Below are positions 18,052 through 27,900 of a DNA stretch of 64,000 nt, one piece after another. The stretch comes from Bacteroidales bacterium (GTDB taxonomy: Bacteria > Bacteroidota > Bacteroidia > Bacteroidales > UBA932). A program made the translations under genes and the position numbers. Location: assembly GCA_022653675.1 (NCBI GenBank), contig JALCST010000003.1:124001-188000 (forward strand), in the 5' to 3' direction. A model generated the notes under the pieces. It saw only the letters and a list, made by a program, of their open reading frames with translations, had not been told where the DNA came from and searched no databases. The stretch's first letter is position 1. Every line of letters starts with the position of its first letter.

Positions 18052-19083
18052 TTATTCTTCCGCTGTCCAGGTATCCAGACCTTTCTTGCAGAACTCAAAA
18101 TTATAAATGGTTCCAACGTTCATATCTTCCAGAGCCTTTATTACATCATAGGAAGCATTCCCGGGACAGTAGAAAAACATGAAACCGCCACCACCGGCCC
18201 CGGAAATCTTGCCGCCTATGGCTCCGGCCTTCATGGCTTCGTCGTAAATCGAATCTATCAGGCCGTTAGAAATGGCAGAAGCCATCTTCTTCTTGCTCGT
18301 CCAGCTGACGTTCAAAGCCTTGCCAACTTCACGAAGTTCATTCTTAAGCAGACAGTCCTTTATTCTGAACGCTTCTTTCTTGACCCTGTGCATGGCATCT
18401 ATGCTAGGAGCGTTTTTCCTGTTCACATTGTTTATCTGCTCCTCTATGATCTTGGCGCTTTGGCGTTGCTTGTTGGTGTAAAGCAGTACCGTATTTATCG
18501 CAAGTTCCTGGAGTTCGTCGTCCGGAATATCCAGGGGATTCACTATTACCCTGTCGCAATCGCGGAACTCCATGAAATTCACCCCGCCGAAAGTTGCAGC
18601 ATACTGGTCCTGCTTGCCTCCGGCCATTTTCAAATCCACACGCTCGATCTCATAGGCGTAATGAGCTATGTCATACCTTCCGAGAGGAAGTTTAAGCCAT
18701 TCGTTGAAGGCGCCGATTATGGCGACCACCATAGTGGAAGAGGTTCCCAAACCGGAACCGCTCGGGACATCCATTTGCGTGGTCAGCTCGAAACTGAGCG
18801 GAATTCCGTTGTTATACCTCTTGACGATGGAGTTATAGACTCCTTTCTGCAGGATAAGGGGATCGCTCTCCGGAATCACGCTCACGGAATCGAATTCCTC
18901 TACGATGCCGTCGTTGATATGGACGAACCTTATCTTGCCGTTATTCAAAGGTCTTATGGATGCCTTAGCGTAAAGATTAATTGTAACGTTCAAAACCGCT
19001 CCCCCGTATATGTCGCAATAAGGGGAGAGATCGGTGCCTCCACCCGCAATGCCGAGTCTGAAAGGGGCTTTACTTCTGTAAAT
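18052..19083 (-). CDS. hddA: D-glycero-alpha-D-manno-heptose 7-phosphate kinase
   Basis: A 343-residue GHMP kinase that phosphorylates heptose 7-phosphate at C1 in the alpha configuration. The N-terminus IYRSKAPFRLGIAGGGTDLSPY is characteristic of HddA, and the GHMP ATP loop is PSGSGLGTSSTMVVA. SGAGGGGFMFF near the C-terminus is the third GHMP motif. The start is set at the ATG at 19083, 23 codons inside the longest frame, because the family begins there and a predicted promoter lies just upstream. First gene of the six-gene operon. The alpha specificity implies GDP-activated heptose, not ADP-heptose of LPS core. Confidence 0.93.
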   Translation of the reverse strand: MYRSKAPFRLGIAGGGTDLSPYCDIYGGAVLNVTINLYAKASIRPLNNGKIRFVHINDGIVEEFDSVSVIPESDPLILQKGVYNSIVKRYNNGIPLSFELTTQMDVPSGSGLGTSSTMVVAIIGAFNEWLKLPLGRYDIAHYAYEIERVDLKMAGGKQDQYAATFGGVNFMEFRDCDRVIVNPLDIPDDELQELAINTVLLYTNKQRQSAKIIEEQINNVNRKNAPSIDAMHRVKKEAFRIKDCLLKNELREVGKALNVSWTSKKKMASAISNGLIDSIYDEAMKAGAIGGKISGAGGGGFMFFYCPGNASYDVIKALEDMNVGTIYNFEFCKKGLDTWTAEE

Positions 19084-19115
19084 CATTTCAATCTTCCTTA
19101 TGCCAATAAAGTTTA

Positions 19116-19168
19116 CGAATGTAAGCGTTTTTGCCGTTTTGACCAAATGCATTTTCGGGTTATCTTTG
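19116..19168. promoter_or_regulatory. Back-to-back divergent promoters of hddA and the HAD phosphatase gene
   Basis: Plus strand: TTTG (19138-19141), 19 bp, TATCTTTG (19161-19168), a perfect match, giving a leader of about 5 bases for the HAD gene at 19177. Minus strand: TTTG (19144-19147), 20 bp, TACATTCG (19116-19123), one mismatch, giving a leader near 27 bases for hddA. The two -33 boxes lie within 10 bp of each other, so polymerase binding on one strand should exclude the other. Confidence 0.6.
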
Positions 19169-19176
19169 CTGCAACA

Positions 19177-19962
19177 ATGAAAGCCATATTCTTTGATATC
19201 GACGGGACACTCGTTTCAACGGTAAAACACAGGATCCCCAAGTCTGCCGTCGATGCCCTTCTGGCGGTTCGGTTGGCAGGAAACAGGATATTCATCTCCA
19301 CGGGCAGAACCATACCCCAGTTTCCTTATCTCGAGGATATACCCTTCGACGGTTACATTACGATGAACGGAGCGTTCGAATGTACCGGAGACTATTCCGA
19401 GACTATTTTCAGCAGTGCTTTCCCCCAGGATACTGCGGAACGCATAGCGGAAAACGCCGAAGGGCCTGAGAGGTTCCCAATACTTTTCATGTCAGAGAAG
19501 CTTGTGACCATGAATTATATAGATGACAATGTCATCGAGTTCAACAAACTGGTAAACATAGACGCAGGCAAAATCAGGATAATGGATGCCAGGGAACGCG
19601 TGAGGTATCCGGTACGCCAGTTCTGCGCATTCGTCCCTCCGAAACGCGAAAGCGAAATCGTGGACGCCATGTTCGCCGGCTGCGACATTTCGAGGTGGAA
19701 TCCCTATTTCATGGATGTCAACCAGCGCGGCATTTCCAAGAGTTTCGGAATGGACAAAATCCTGGAGCATTACGGGATCCCCCTGAAAGATTCCATCGCC
19801 TTCGGGGATGGTGGAAACGACATTCCTATTCTGAAGCACGCCGCCCTAGGTATAGCAATGGCCAACGGGAACGATTCGGCCAAGGAGGCAGCCGATTATG
19901 TCACCGATTCTGTCGACGGGGACGGGATCAGCAAGGCCATTTACAAATTCGTACTCCGGTAA
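19177..19962 (+). CDS. Cof-type HAD-superfamily phosphatase
   Basis: A 261-residue cytoplasmic phosphatase with the type IIB cap. Motif I is FFDIDGTLVS near the N-terminus, motif II FISTGRT, and motif IV AFGDGGNDIPILKHA, with a C-terminal AMANGNDSAKEAADYVTDSVDGDGI typical of Cof/YidA proteins. ATG at 19177 is chosen because it is the first codon of the family and lies 8 bp after a perfect -7 box. The much longer upstream extension of this frame runs through hddA on the other strand and is not coding. Substrates in this family are broad sugar phosphates or nucleotide cofactors. It is upstream of the AraC regulator by 60 bp. Confidence 0.9.
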   Translation: MKAIFFDIDGTLVSTVKHRIPKSAVDALLAVRLAGNRIFISTGRTIPQFPYLEDIPFDGYITMNGAFECTGDYSETIFSSAFPQDTAERIAENAEGPERFPILFMSEKLVTMNYIDDNVIEFNKLVNIDAGKIRIMDARERVRYPVRQFCAFVPPKRESEIVDAMFAGCDISRWNPYFMDVNQRGISKSFGMDKILEHYGIPLKDSIAFGDGGNDIPILKHAALGIAMANGNDSAKEAADYVTDSVDGDGISKAIYKFVLR

Positions 19963-20022
19963 TCAATTTTTATATAAGCAAAATTGTATCATTTTGTGGA
20001 AAAATTCGTATTTTCGCACAGA

Positions 20023-20904
20023 ATGGAACAGCACATAATAAACGAGATACCCCCCCTGTCCGAAAAGGACTGTTTTTTCGTAACCGAGAGGTTCAAGACG
20101 GAATTCACATTCCCGCTTCACAGGCACAGGGAATACGAGTTGAATTTCATCCAGCACGGAGCCGGGGTGGTCCGCGTAATAGGAGACAGTATCGAGACCA
20201 TAGGAGACTACGAGCTGGTACTGGTAAGTGGGGAGAACCTCGAGCACGTGTGGGAACAGGGTTCGTGCAAATCCCCGATGATACGTGAAATCACCATTCA
20301 ATTCTCTCCGGAGCTGTTGTCGAACAACCTTTTGGAGAAAAACCAGTTCGACAGCATAAGAAAAATGTTCACGCTTGCCCAGCACGGACTTGCTTTCTCT
20401 CTTGATACCATAATCAGGGAATACTCGCTCATCGACTCCATACCGCGTGAAACCGATCCTTTCATCCAGTTCCTGAAATTGCTGAAACTGCTCCACGAAC
20501 TTTCGGTAAGCGAAGGCGCGAGGCAGCTCGCCACAAGCAGCTTTGCAAAGGCCGAAAGGAATACCGAGAGCCGCCGCGTATTGAAAGTGAAGGAATTCAT
20601 AAACGCAAACTACAGGGACGAGATAACGCTCTCGGAAATGGCCGCGATCGCCGACATGTCCCCGGCATCCTTCAGCCGTTTCTTCAAGCTTCGCACCGGA
20701 AAGAATCTAAGCAATTACATAATCGACATAAGACTCGGACACGCATCGCGCCTTCTCGTGGATTCCACCGACACTATAGCCGAAATATGCTACGAATGCG
20801 GCTTCAACAACATTTCGAATTTCAACAGGATTTTCAAGAAGAAAAAAAGTATGACTCCGAAGGAATTCAGACAACTTTACAAAAAAAGCAAAGTAGTCAT
20901 CTGA
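20023..20904 (+). CDS. AraC-family transcriptional regulator
   Basis: A 293-residue regulator. The N-terminal cupin-like sensor has HRHREYELNFIQHGAGVVRV and DYELVLVSGENLEHVW, the AraC ligand-pocket pattern. The C-terminal AraC/XylS domain (about 195-290) has two helix-turn-helix units, ITLSEMAAIADMSPASFSRFFKLRTGKNLSNYI and IAEICYECGFNNISNFNRIFKKKKSMTPKEFR. ATG 20023 is preferred to the upstream ATG at 19984 because a -7-like TATTTTCG (20009-20016) lies between them. It sits directly before the mannan operon, which has no hybrid two-component or ECF/anti-sigma pair in view, so it is the best candidate for its regulator. The inducer is unknown. Confidence 0.9.
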   Translation: MEQHIINEIPPLSEKDCFFVTERFKTEFTFPLHRHREYELNFIQHGAGVVRVIGDSIETIGDYELVLVSGENLEHVWEQGSCKSPMIREITIQFSPELLSNNLLEKNQFDSIRKMFTLAQHGLAFSLDTIIREYSLIDSIPRETDPFIQFLKLLKLLHELSVSEGARQLATSSFAKAERNTESRRVLKVKEFINANYRDEITLSEMAAIADMSPASFSRFFKLRTGKNLSNYIIDIRLGHASRLLVDSTDTIAEICYECGFNNISNFNRIFKKKKSMTPKEFRQLYKKSKVVI

Positions 20905-20953
20905 TCCACTCCAGAAAGCTATACAAGTCACTTATTGCTCCAAATAAGGAAAG

Positions 20954-20984
20954 TTTGGTCTCTACGATATTCCTGTTAAATTTG
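20954..20984 (+). promoter_or_regulatory. Distal promoter of the mannan operon
   Basis: TTTG (20954-20957), 19 bp, TAAATTTG (20977-20984): both boxes exact with canonical spacing. It would start transcription near 20990 and give a leader of about 200 bases containing the stem CCCGG-AAA-CCGGG (about 21059-21071). The first box is also the right arm of CCAAA...TTTGG, a possible operator. Confidence 0.5.
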
Positions 20985-21136
20985 AGCCAGCATGCGATTT
21001 TTTCGACATTTTTTTAACATATAATAATGAAATGCCGATACCTGTGGCCTATTCATTCCCCCGGAAACCGGGTGAAACAGTGCTATCCAGACCCAAAGGA
21101 GTCCTCAAATAAGTACATCTTTTTGATAAAATCATA

Positions 21137-21168
21137 CTTGATTGACCTGTGCAATCCAGATATTTTTG
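21137..21168 (+). promoter_or_regulatory. Proximal promoter of the mannan operon
   Basis: CTTG (21137-21140), 20 bp, TATTTTTG (21161-21168). The -7 box is exact, and the -33 box has one mismatch. It would start transcription near 21173, leaving about 20 bases before ATG 21192, and supports that start codon. Confidence 0.5.
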
Positions 21169-21191
21169 TACGAATGAAATTACGAACTGAA

Positions 21192-22523
21192 ATGAAAAAA
21201 CGGCTTAAAATCATCTTTTCCTTATCGCTTTTGGCGATTCTTTCATTTTCCTGTACTGAAAAACCCGATTATTACAAAGTCGTCGACGGGCAGTTCATTC
21301 ATGACGGATCCCCTTATTATTTCATAGGTACCAACTTCTGGTACGGCTCCATACTAGCTTCCGACGGCGAAGGCGGAGACAGGGCCCGGCTCTCGGCAGA
21401 ACTCGACACATTGAAATCCATCGGTCTGACTAACCTCCGCATAATGGTCGGAAGCGACGGAGAGAACGGGGTTCCCAGCAAAGTCGAGCCCACCCTTCAA
21501 AAAAGTCCGGGAAACTATAATGACACACTTCTAAGAGGGTTGGACTATATGATGTGCGAACTCGGCAAGCGCGGCATGAGTGCTGTCCTGTTCCTGAACA
21601 ACGCATGGGAATGGACCGGAGGCTACGGACAGTACCTCGAATGGGCCGGCTACGGGAAGGCCCCCATACCGAACATTGACGGCTGGGACAAATACCATGA
21701 TTACGTCAGTCAGTTCATTCGTTCGGACAGCGCGAAGGCGCTTTTCTCGAATTACGTGAAATACATCGTGGGAAGGAAGAACGGGATCACGGGCAAGCCC
21801 TACAGCGAAGACCCGGCGATTTTCTCCTGGCAGATCGGCAACGAGCCACGCGTATTCAACACCGACAGCGCAAGCAAGGCTGAGTTCGTAGACTGGCTCC
21901 GGTCTACCGCGAAGCTGATCAAGGGCATTGACGGGAATCACATGGTCTCCATCGGCAGCGAAGGCTACCACGGGTGCGAAGACGACTGGAACCTTTACGA
22001 ATCCTGCTGCTCGATCCCCGAAATAGATTATATAAACATGCACATCTGGCCATACAATTGGGGATGGATAGACAGGACAGACCCGGCGGCAGGCGTTACA
22101 GAAGACGATGCAAAATCAATCGACAGCACCAATGCATACATGGAAAAACATCTGGAAATAGCCGCCAGGGTCAAGAAGCCCCTGGTTTGCGAGGAATTCG
22201 GATATCCGCGCGACGGATTCTCCTTCTCTCCCGGATCCGCGACGGCCGCAAGGGACGCCTATTATTCCAACATGTTCGGGCATATCGTGAAATCCGGCAA
22301 GGAGGGTGGTTATTTCGCCGGATGCAACTTCTGGGGATGGGGCGGCCTCGCCAAGGCAAGGCACACTTTCTGGGAGAAAGGGGACGACTACACAGGCGAT
22401 CCGGCCCAGGAACAGCAGGGACTGAATTCCGTCTTCGCTACGGATACTTCCACTTTGGACGTCATCAGGAGAGCCTGTTCCAGGCTTCAGCAAACGATAA
22501 ACGAAACAAACAGTAAACTATGA
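21192..22523 (+). CDS. GH5 subfamily 7 endo-beta-1,4-mannanase, lipoprotein
   Basis: A 443-residue enzyme that cleaves internal beta-1,4-mannosidic bonds. The lipoprotein signal ends SFSC (Cys21), which fixes the start at 21192 instead of ATG 21027, since the longer form would bury the signal. The GH5 barrel has acid/base Glu218 in WQIGNEPR and nucleophile Glu335 in LVCEEFGYPRDG, both in the form typical of subfamily 7. NMHIWPYNWGW and GCNFWGWGG line the cleft. First gene of the mannan locus; the next gene overlaps by 4 bp (ATGA). Surface location would make it the initiating enzyme; periplasmic-facing anchoring cannot be excluded. Confidence 0.92.
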   Translation: MKKRLKIIFSLSLLAILSFSCTEKPDYYKVVDGQFIHDGSPYYFIGTNFWYGSILASDGEGGDRARLSAELDTLKSIGLTNLRIMVGSDGENGVPSKVEPTLQKSPGNYNDTLLRGLDYMMCELGKRGMSAVLFLNNAWEWTGGYGQYLEWAGYGKAPIPNIDGWDKYHDYVSQFIRSDSAKALFSNYVKYIVGRKNGITGKPYSEDPAIFSWQIGNEPRVFNTDSASKAEFVDWLRSTAKLIKGIDGNHMVSIGSEGYHGCEDDWNLYESCCSIPEIDYINMHIWPYNWGWIDRTDPAAGVTEDDAKSIDSTNAYMEKHLEIAARVKKPLVCEEFGYPRDGFSFSPGSATAARDAYYSNMFGHIVKSGKEGGYFAGCNFWGWGGLAKARHTFWEKGDDYTGDPAQEQQGLNSVFATDTSTLDVIRRACSRLQQTINETNSKL

Positions 22524-24952
22524 TAGAATCCAAGAATACACGTACTCTTCTTATTGCCGTCCTGGCCACCGCCCTGGCGATCCTTCCGGCATACGCACAG
22601 AAATTCGAGGGACTGGGCCGCACTCCCCAGATGGGATGGAACAGCTGGAACAAATTCGGCTGCAACATAGACGAAGAACTCATCCGCAAGACAGCCGACG
22701 AAATGGTCTCCAGCGGGCTTCGCGACGCCGGTTACATCTACCTGAACCTGGACGATTGCTGGCATGGAGACCGTGATTCGAACGGCTTCATCCAATGCGA
22801 TCCCGAACGTTTCCCGAGCGGGATGAAGGCCCTTTGCGACTATGTGCATTCAAAGGGACTCAAGATCGGAATCTATTCCGACGCCGGGACAAGGACCTGC
22901 GCGGGAAGAGCTGGCAGCCTCGGGCACGAATACCAGGATGCCCTGCAATATGCACGCTGGGGGTTCGATTATCTGAAATACGATTGGTGCAATACCAACG
23001 GCTTAGATGCCAAGAAAGCCTATACACTGATGCGCGATGCCCTATACGCCGCCGGACGGCCCATTTTCTTCTCGATATGCGAATGGGGATCCAACCATCC
23101 CTGGACATGGGCTAAAGACATAGGCAACTCGTGGCGCACGACAGGCGACATCCGCGCCTCGTTCGATGAAGACGAGGGTTATTCACACTCGGTTCTCGGG
23201 ATCCTCGACAAGCAGGACGGCCTGCGCGAGTTCGCCGGCCCCGGGCACTGGAACGACCCGGACATGCTCGAAGTAGGCAATGGAATGAGTGTCAACGAAG
23301 ACCGTGCCCACTTCACAATGTGGTGCATGCTTGCCGCTCCTTTGATCCTTGGAAACGACCTGACGGACATGACCGAAGGCACAAAAGCCATAATCCTTAA
23401 CAAAAAGATGATAGCCGTCGACCAGGACACCCTCGGGATACAGGGGCTGAGGATCGGCAAGGGAAACGGCATGGAATACTGGCTCAAGCCTCTCAGCGGA
23501 GGGGATTGGGCATTCGTCGTCCTCAACAGGAACAAGGAAGAGGGCACCTGTACCATCGACTGGGACAAAATGGAATTTCATGACCCGATGGCCGGTCGTT
23601 CCACGGATTTCAGCCAGATAATATACGATGCCGAAAACCTCTGGGATGCGACCGCAAGCACCAACACGGAAAGCGATGTCACCGTCACCATACCGGGACA
23701 CGATGTGGTGGCATACAGGCTGCATCCTACGGCCCGCGGAGGACTGGTATTCGCAGCAGGTGCCGGAAACGACTCCCTGTACACGAAAGGCGAAAATGCC
23801 ACGGTAAGCTTTACGGCATACAATGCCGCCCGAAAGAGTGTCAGGGGCAATTACATGGTAAAGGTATTCACGGACAAACACGAGGAATACAAGACCATTA
23901 CAGGAAAGGTCAATGTCGGGCCCGGTGCTACCGAAAGCTTCAGCGTATCCTTCGGACTCGAGCCAGGATTCTACGACATACGATTTTACAAGGGTACGGC
24001 GAAGCATAACGCCCTTGTGAGGGAGTTCAACATAGGCTGTTCTCCCGAGGATGTCGTCTCGGCTACGGATGCACAGCCGGACTTCGACTCCTTCTGGAAA
24101 AGTACGATATCCGAACTGGAGAACACCGCTCCGAATTACAGCATGATAAGGGACGATTGCAAATCGGGCGAGGGAAGGGACCTTTACGTAGTCAGGATGA
24201 CCTCCTACGGAGGTGCGGAAATCGGCGGATTCCTCGCCGTCCCTAAGGACGCCAAAGCCGGAAGCTGTCCGGTCCGCATATCCTACATGGGTTACAACAG
24301 CGACCCATGGTATCCGGATACCTCTTCCGACACAAATTGGATAGATTTCGTGCTCTCGGGCAGGGGACAGGGCGTTTTCAAGTCTACGAACACCTACGGC
24401 GACTGGGTCGCCTACGGAATCGACGACAAGGACACATATTATTACAGGGGCGGATACATGGATGTCATAAGGGCGATCGACTTCGTTTGCACATTGCCTG
24501 AAGCGAACAAGAAGGAAATCTTCGCCGAAGGCGACAGCCAGGGGGGCGCCTTCACCCTCATAGCCGCCTCCCTCGACGGCAGGCTCAGGGCCGTATGCCC
24601 CGGCGTACCGTTCATGAGCGACTTCAGGGATTACTTCAAGATCGTAAAGTGGCCGGCCACTCCGGTCCTGGAAGCCGCCAGCAAGCTGGACATGCCGGAA
24701 GAAAAACTTTACTCCATCCTGTCATACTTTGACGTGAAGAATTTCACCTCGAGGATCAAATGCCCCGTACTGATGGCATTCGGCCTCCAGGACGGAGTAT
24801 GCCCTCCACATACCAATTTCGCCGCATTCAACAACATCGGTTCCACGGACAAGGAATGGGTCTGCTACCCGCATGCAGGCCATGACGTATGGCGCGATCC
24901 CACATGGAACGAAAGGAAGATGAAGTTTTATTCCAGATTCATCGGACAATAA
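22520..24952 (+). CDS. Bifunctional GH27 alpha-galactosidase - CE7 acetyl esterase
   Basis: An 810-residue exported protein (signal peptide to about AYAQ, residue 27). Residues about 32-400 form GH27: TPQMGWNSWNKFGC, nucleophile Asp155 in LKYDWCN, and the acid/base segment WNDPDMLEVG (244-253), with the usual C-terminal beta domain. A linker beta module spans about 405-505. Residues about 515-810 are a CE7/acetyl-xylan-esterase alpha/beta hydrolase with nucleophile Ser673 in GDSQGG, Asp758 in FGLQDGV and His788 in PHAGHD. It would strip alpha-1,6-galactose and O-acetyl groups from mannan oligosaccharides, clearing the backbone for the mannanases. The ATGA overlap with the GH5 gene suggests translational coupling. 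All catalytic residues appear intact in both halves. Confidence 0.9.
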   Translation: MIESKNTRTLLIAVLATALAILPAYAQKFEGLGRTPQMGWNSWNKFGCNIDEELIRKTADEMVSSGLRDAGYIYLNLDDCWHGDRDSNGFIQCDPERFPSGMKALCDYVHSKGLKIGIYSDAGTRTCAGRAGSLGHEYQDALQYARWGFDYLKYDWCNTNGLDAKKAYTLMRDALYAAGRPIFFSICEWGSNHPWTWAKDIGNSWRTTGDIRASFDEDEGYSHSVLGILDKQDGLREFAGPGHWNDPDMLEVGNGMSVNEDRAHFTMWCMLAAPLILGNDLTDMTEGTKAIILNKKMIAVDQDTLGIQGLRIGKGNGMEYWLKPLSGGDWAFVVLNRNKEEGTCTIDWDKMEFHDPMAGRSTDFSQIIYDAENLWDATASTNTESDVTVTIPGHDVVAYRLHPTARGGLVFAAGAGNDSLYTKGENATVSFTAYNAARKSVRGNYMVKVFTDKHEEYKTITGKVNVGPGATESFSVSFGLEPGFYDIRFYKGTAKHNALVREFNIGCSPEDVVSATDAQPDFDSFWKSTISELENTAPNYSMIRDDCKSGEGRDLYVVRMTSYGGAEIGGFLAVPKDAKAGSCPVRISYMGYNSDPWYPDTSSDTNWIDFVLSGRGQGVFKSTNTYGDWVAYGIDDKDTYYYRGGYMDVIRAIDFVCTLPEANKKEIFAEGDSQGGAFTLIAASLDGRLRAVCPGVPFMSDFRDYFKIVKWPATPVLEAASKLDMPEEKLYSILSYFDVKNFTSRIKCPVLMAFGLQDGVCPPHTNFAAFNNIGSTDKEWVCYPHAGHDVWRDPTWNERKMKFYSRFIGQ

Positions 24953-24989
24953 CTGCAATAAAAGATAAACTAACTCAAAAAAAACCAAA

Positions 24990-27900
24990 ATGAAAAGAAA
25001 AGGACTATTGTTACTGATGTCTTTGTTTCTCTTCGGCATTTCTATCTCGGCCCAGACTGTCACCGGCATCGTTACCGACGCCGCCAACAATGAACCTCTG
25101 ACGGGAGTATTCGTAGGAATAAAGGGAAACACGACTGTCGGAACTACCACAGACACCGACGGAAGTTACGTCCTGAACGGCGTAAAATCCAATTCCGTCT
25201 TGGTATTCAGTCTTTTGGGCTACACCACAGTTGAACTGCCAGGACAAGGCAAAGCCAGGATCGACGTGGCGATGAAATCCGAACTGACCGAACTCGACCA
25301 GGTAGTAATCGTCGGATACGGTTCAATGAAAAAATCCGACCTGACCGGGTCCATCGCTTCCGTTTCAAGTGATAAACTGCAACAAAGCATCGCGACCAAT
25401 GTCGACCAGATGCTTCAGGGCAAGGTGTCGGGAGTGCAAATAACACAGAATTCAGGCGCCCCCGGAGCAGCTACCTCCATCCGAATACGCGGTGCGAATT
25501 CCATCAACAACTCAAACGAACCGCTCTACATCATAGACGGGATCCCGATGTCGGGAAGCGGGGATAAAATCATAGGGTTCGACTGGGCCGGCGGGACCAA
25601 CGGCCAGAACACCATCAACCCTCTGTCGAGCATCGCCCCGAGCGACATAATTTCCATCGACATACTGAAGGATGCATCCGCAACCGCAATATACGGAGCG
25701 AATGGCGCCAACGGCGTCATTCTAGTCACCACCCGCAGAGGCAAGAAAGGCAAGGCGGTCATAACATACGACGGATACGTAACCCAACAAAAGATAGGCA
25801 AGTATCTTGACATGATGAACTTGCAGGAATATGCCCAATACGAGAACGAAATGGGTGCATTCACATCACAGGACGTTGACGCATCCTACGGAGATCCTTC
25901 CATACTCGGCGAAGGCACGGATTGGCAGAAGGAAATCTTCCGCACGGCGTACATGCAAAGCCATCAGGTATCGGTCAGCGGCGGATCCGACGCCGGCACA
26001 TTCGCCGCAAGCGGCGGCTGGACGAAACAGGACGGTGTCGTGATAGGATCCAACTTCAAACGCTTCAACGCACGTCTCAACGCCGATGCAAACATACGCA
26101 CGTGGCTACATGGAGGAGCCTCGCTCGCCTTCACATCCACAAACGAGACAATTACCAACAATGACGGCGCTGACGGCGTAATAATGCAGGCGCTGACAAT
26201 GCAGCCATCGATTCCGGTCTACGATTTCGACGGTAACTACGCAGGCCCCAACAACGTCAACGGAGCGTCCCAGTACAATCCAGTATGGCTGGCTCTTATG
26301 AAAACCAACGATTTTACCAGCCACAAGGTAATGGGCAACTTCTACCTGACCGCCGACATCACCCCACATCTGAACTTCCGTTCGGAATACGGCTACAACC
26401 TGTCCGACAACAACTCCATGTGTTTTGTCCCGACTTACTCATTCGGTGTCATAACCAACAACACCAACAAGATATACCGTCGGGACGATCACTCGAATTA
26501 TTGGATTTGGAAGAATTATGCAACCTGGGACAGAAGCTTCGGCAAGCACAAGTTCGTAGTTATGGCCGGCACGGAACTGTCCAGAAACTCATGGAGCGGC
26601 AATACCATAAACAAGCAGGGCCTTTCCACCGATGAAATAAAAGTTGTCACCACCGACGGAGATTTCGTTTCGAACAGCGGATGGAAAGATGCCTCAACCA
26701 CGGCTTCATTCTTCGGACGCATTAACTACAACTTCGATGAAAGATACCTGTTGACCGCTACCTTAAGAGCAGACGGCTCATCCAAATTCGGTGCAAACAA
26801 CAAATTCGGCATATTCCCTTCCGCATCTTTCGCATGGAGAATCAATCAGGAAGATTTCATGGAGGACATTACCGACATCTCCAACCTGAAGTTGCGTATC
26901 GGCTACGGACAGGTCGGAAACTCCAACATCGACCCATACCTGTACGGAGCGACTATGAATTCGATAACCACACCGATGGGAACGGCCTATTTCATGAGCA
27001 ACATCGCCAATCCAAACCTCAAGTGGGAGGCGACCGAAAGCTGGAACCTCGGTGTCGACCTGGGACTGTTCAACAACCGCATTTCATTAACCGTCGACGC
27101 TTATCAGAAACAGACGAAGGATCTGCTAATGCAGATTACCGTACCTTCCTATCTGGGAGGCACCACCACATATGACGATATCGCCACACCTATGGTCAAT
27201 ATCGGCAAGACCCGCAACCGCGGCGTCGACATAACCCTCAACACCGTCAACATCGACAACAAGAACTTCCAGTGGTCCAGCAATCTCGTCTTTTCTCTCA
27301 ACCGCAACATGGTAATAGCCATGAACGACGATTCACAGGTCATATACGGAGCCGTGGACTGGTACTCCGAATACCAGAACGCGACAGAGATCAAGGTTGG
27401 CCAGCCTATCGGAGTATTTTACGGATACGTCGTAGACAGGCTTTTCACTTCCGAAGAAGACATACTGAACAGCGCCGTGCAGGTGGAAGACCCGTCAAAT
27501 CCGGGGAAGAACCTATATAACAAGACAACTGGCGTTTATGTGGGAGATATAAAGTTCAAGGATCTCAACAACGATGGCGTAATAGACGATGATGACCAGA
27601 CCGAAATAGGCGATCCGAACCCTGATTTCACATTCGGATTGACCAATACCTTCGATTTTTACAATTTCGAAGTCGTATTGGGCCTTTCGGGAGTTTACGG
27701 CGACGACATCCTGAATTTCACACGATATTGCACTGAAAACATGACTTCAATCTGGGATAACCAGTCGGCCGCAGTGGTCAACCGCGCAAAGGTCGGAACG
27801 GATGCGAACGGAAACGCATATCTCATCAATACCGACACCTCCATCCCCCGCACTTCCACGAACGATTTCAACCGCAACAACAGAATGTCCACCAGATTCA

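Noticed and set aside
17854-19176. Long N-terminal extension of the HAD phosphatase frame
   Set aside because: It runs antisense through gmhA and hddA; the HAD family begins at ATG 19177, just after a perfect promoter.
21027-21191. Upstream ATG of the GH5_7 frame
   Set aside because: It would place the lipoprotein signal 55 residues inside the protein, and the proximal promoter lies downstream of it.
20023-24990. Hybrid two-component sensor or ECF sigma/anti-sigma pair for the mannan locus
   Set aside because: None of these domains was found; only the AraC-type regulator is present.
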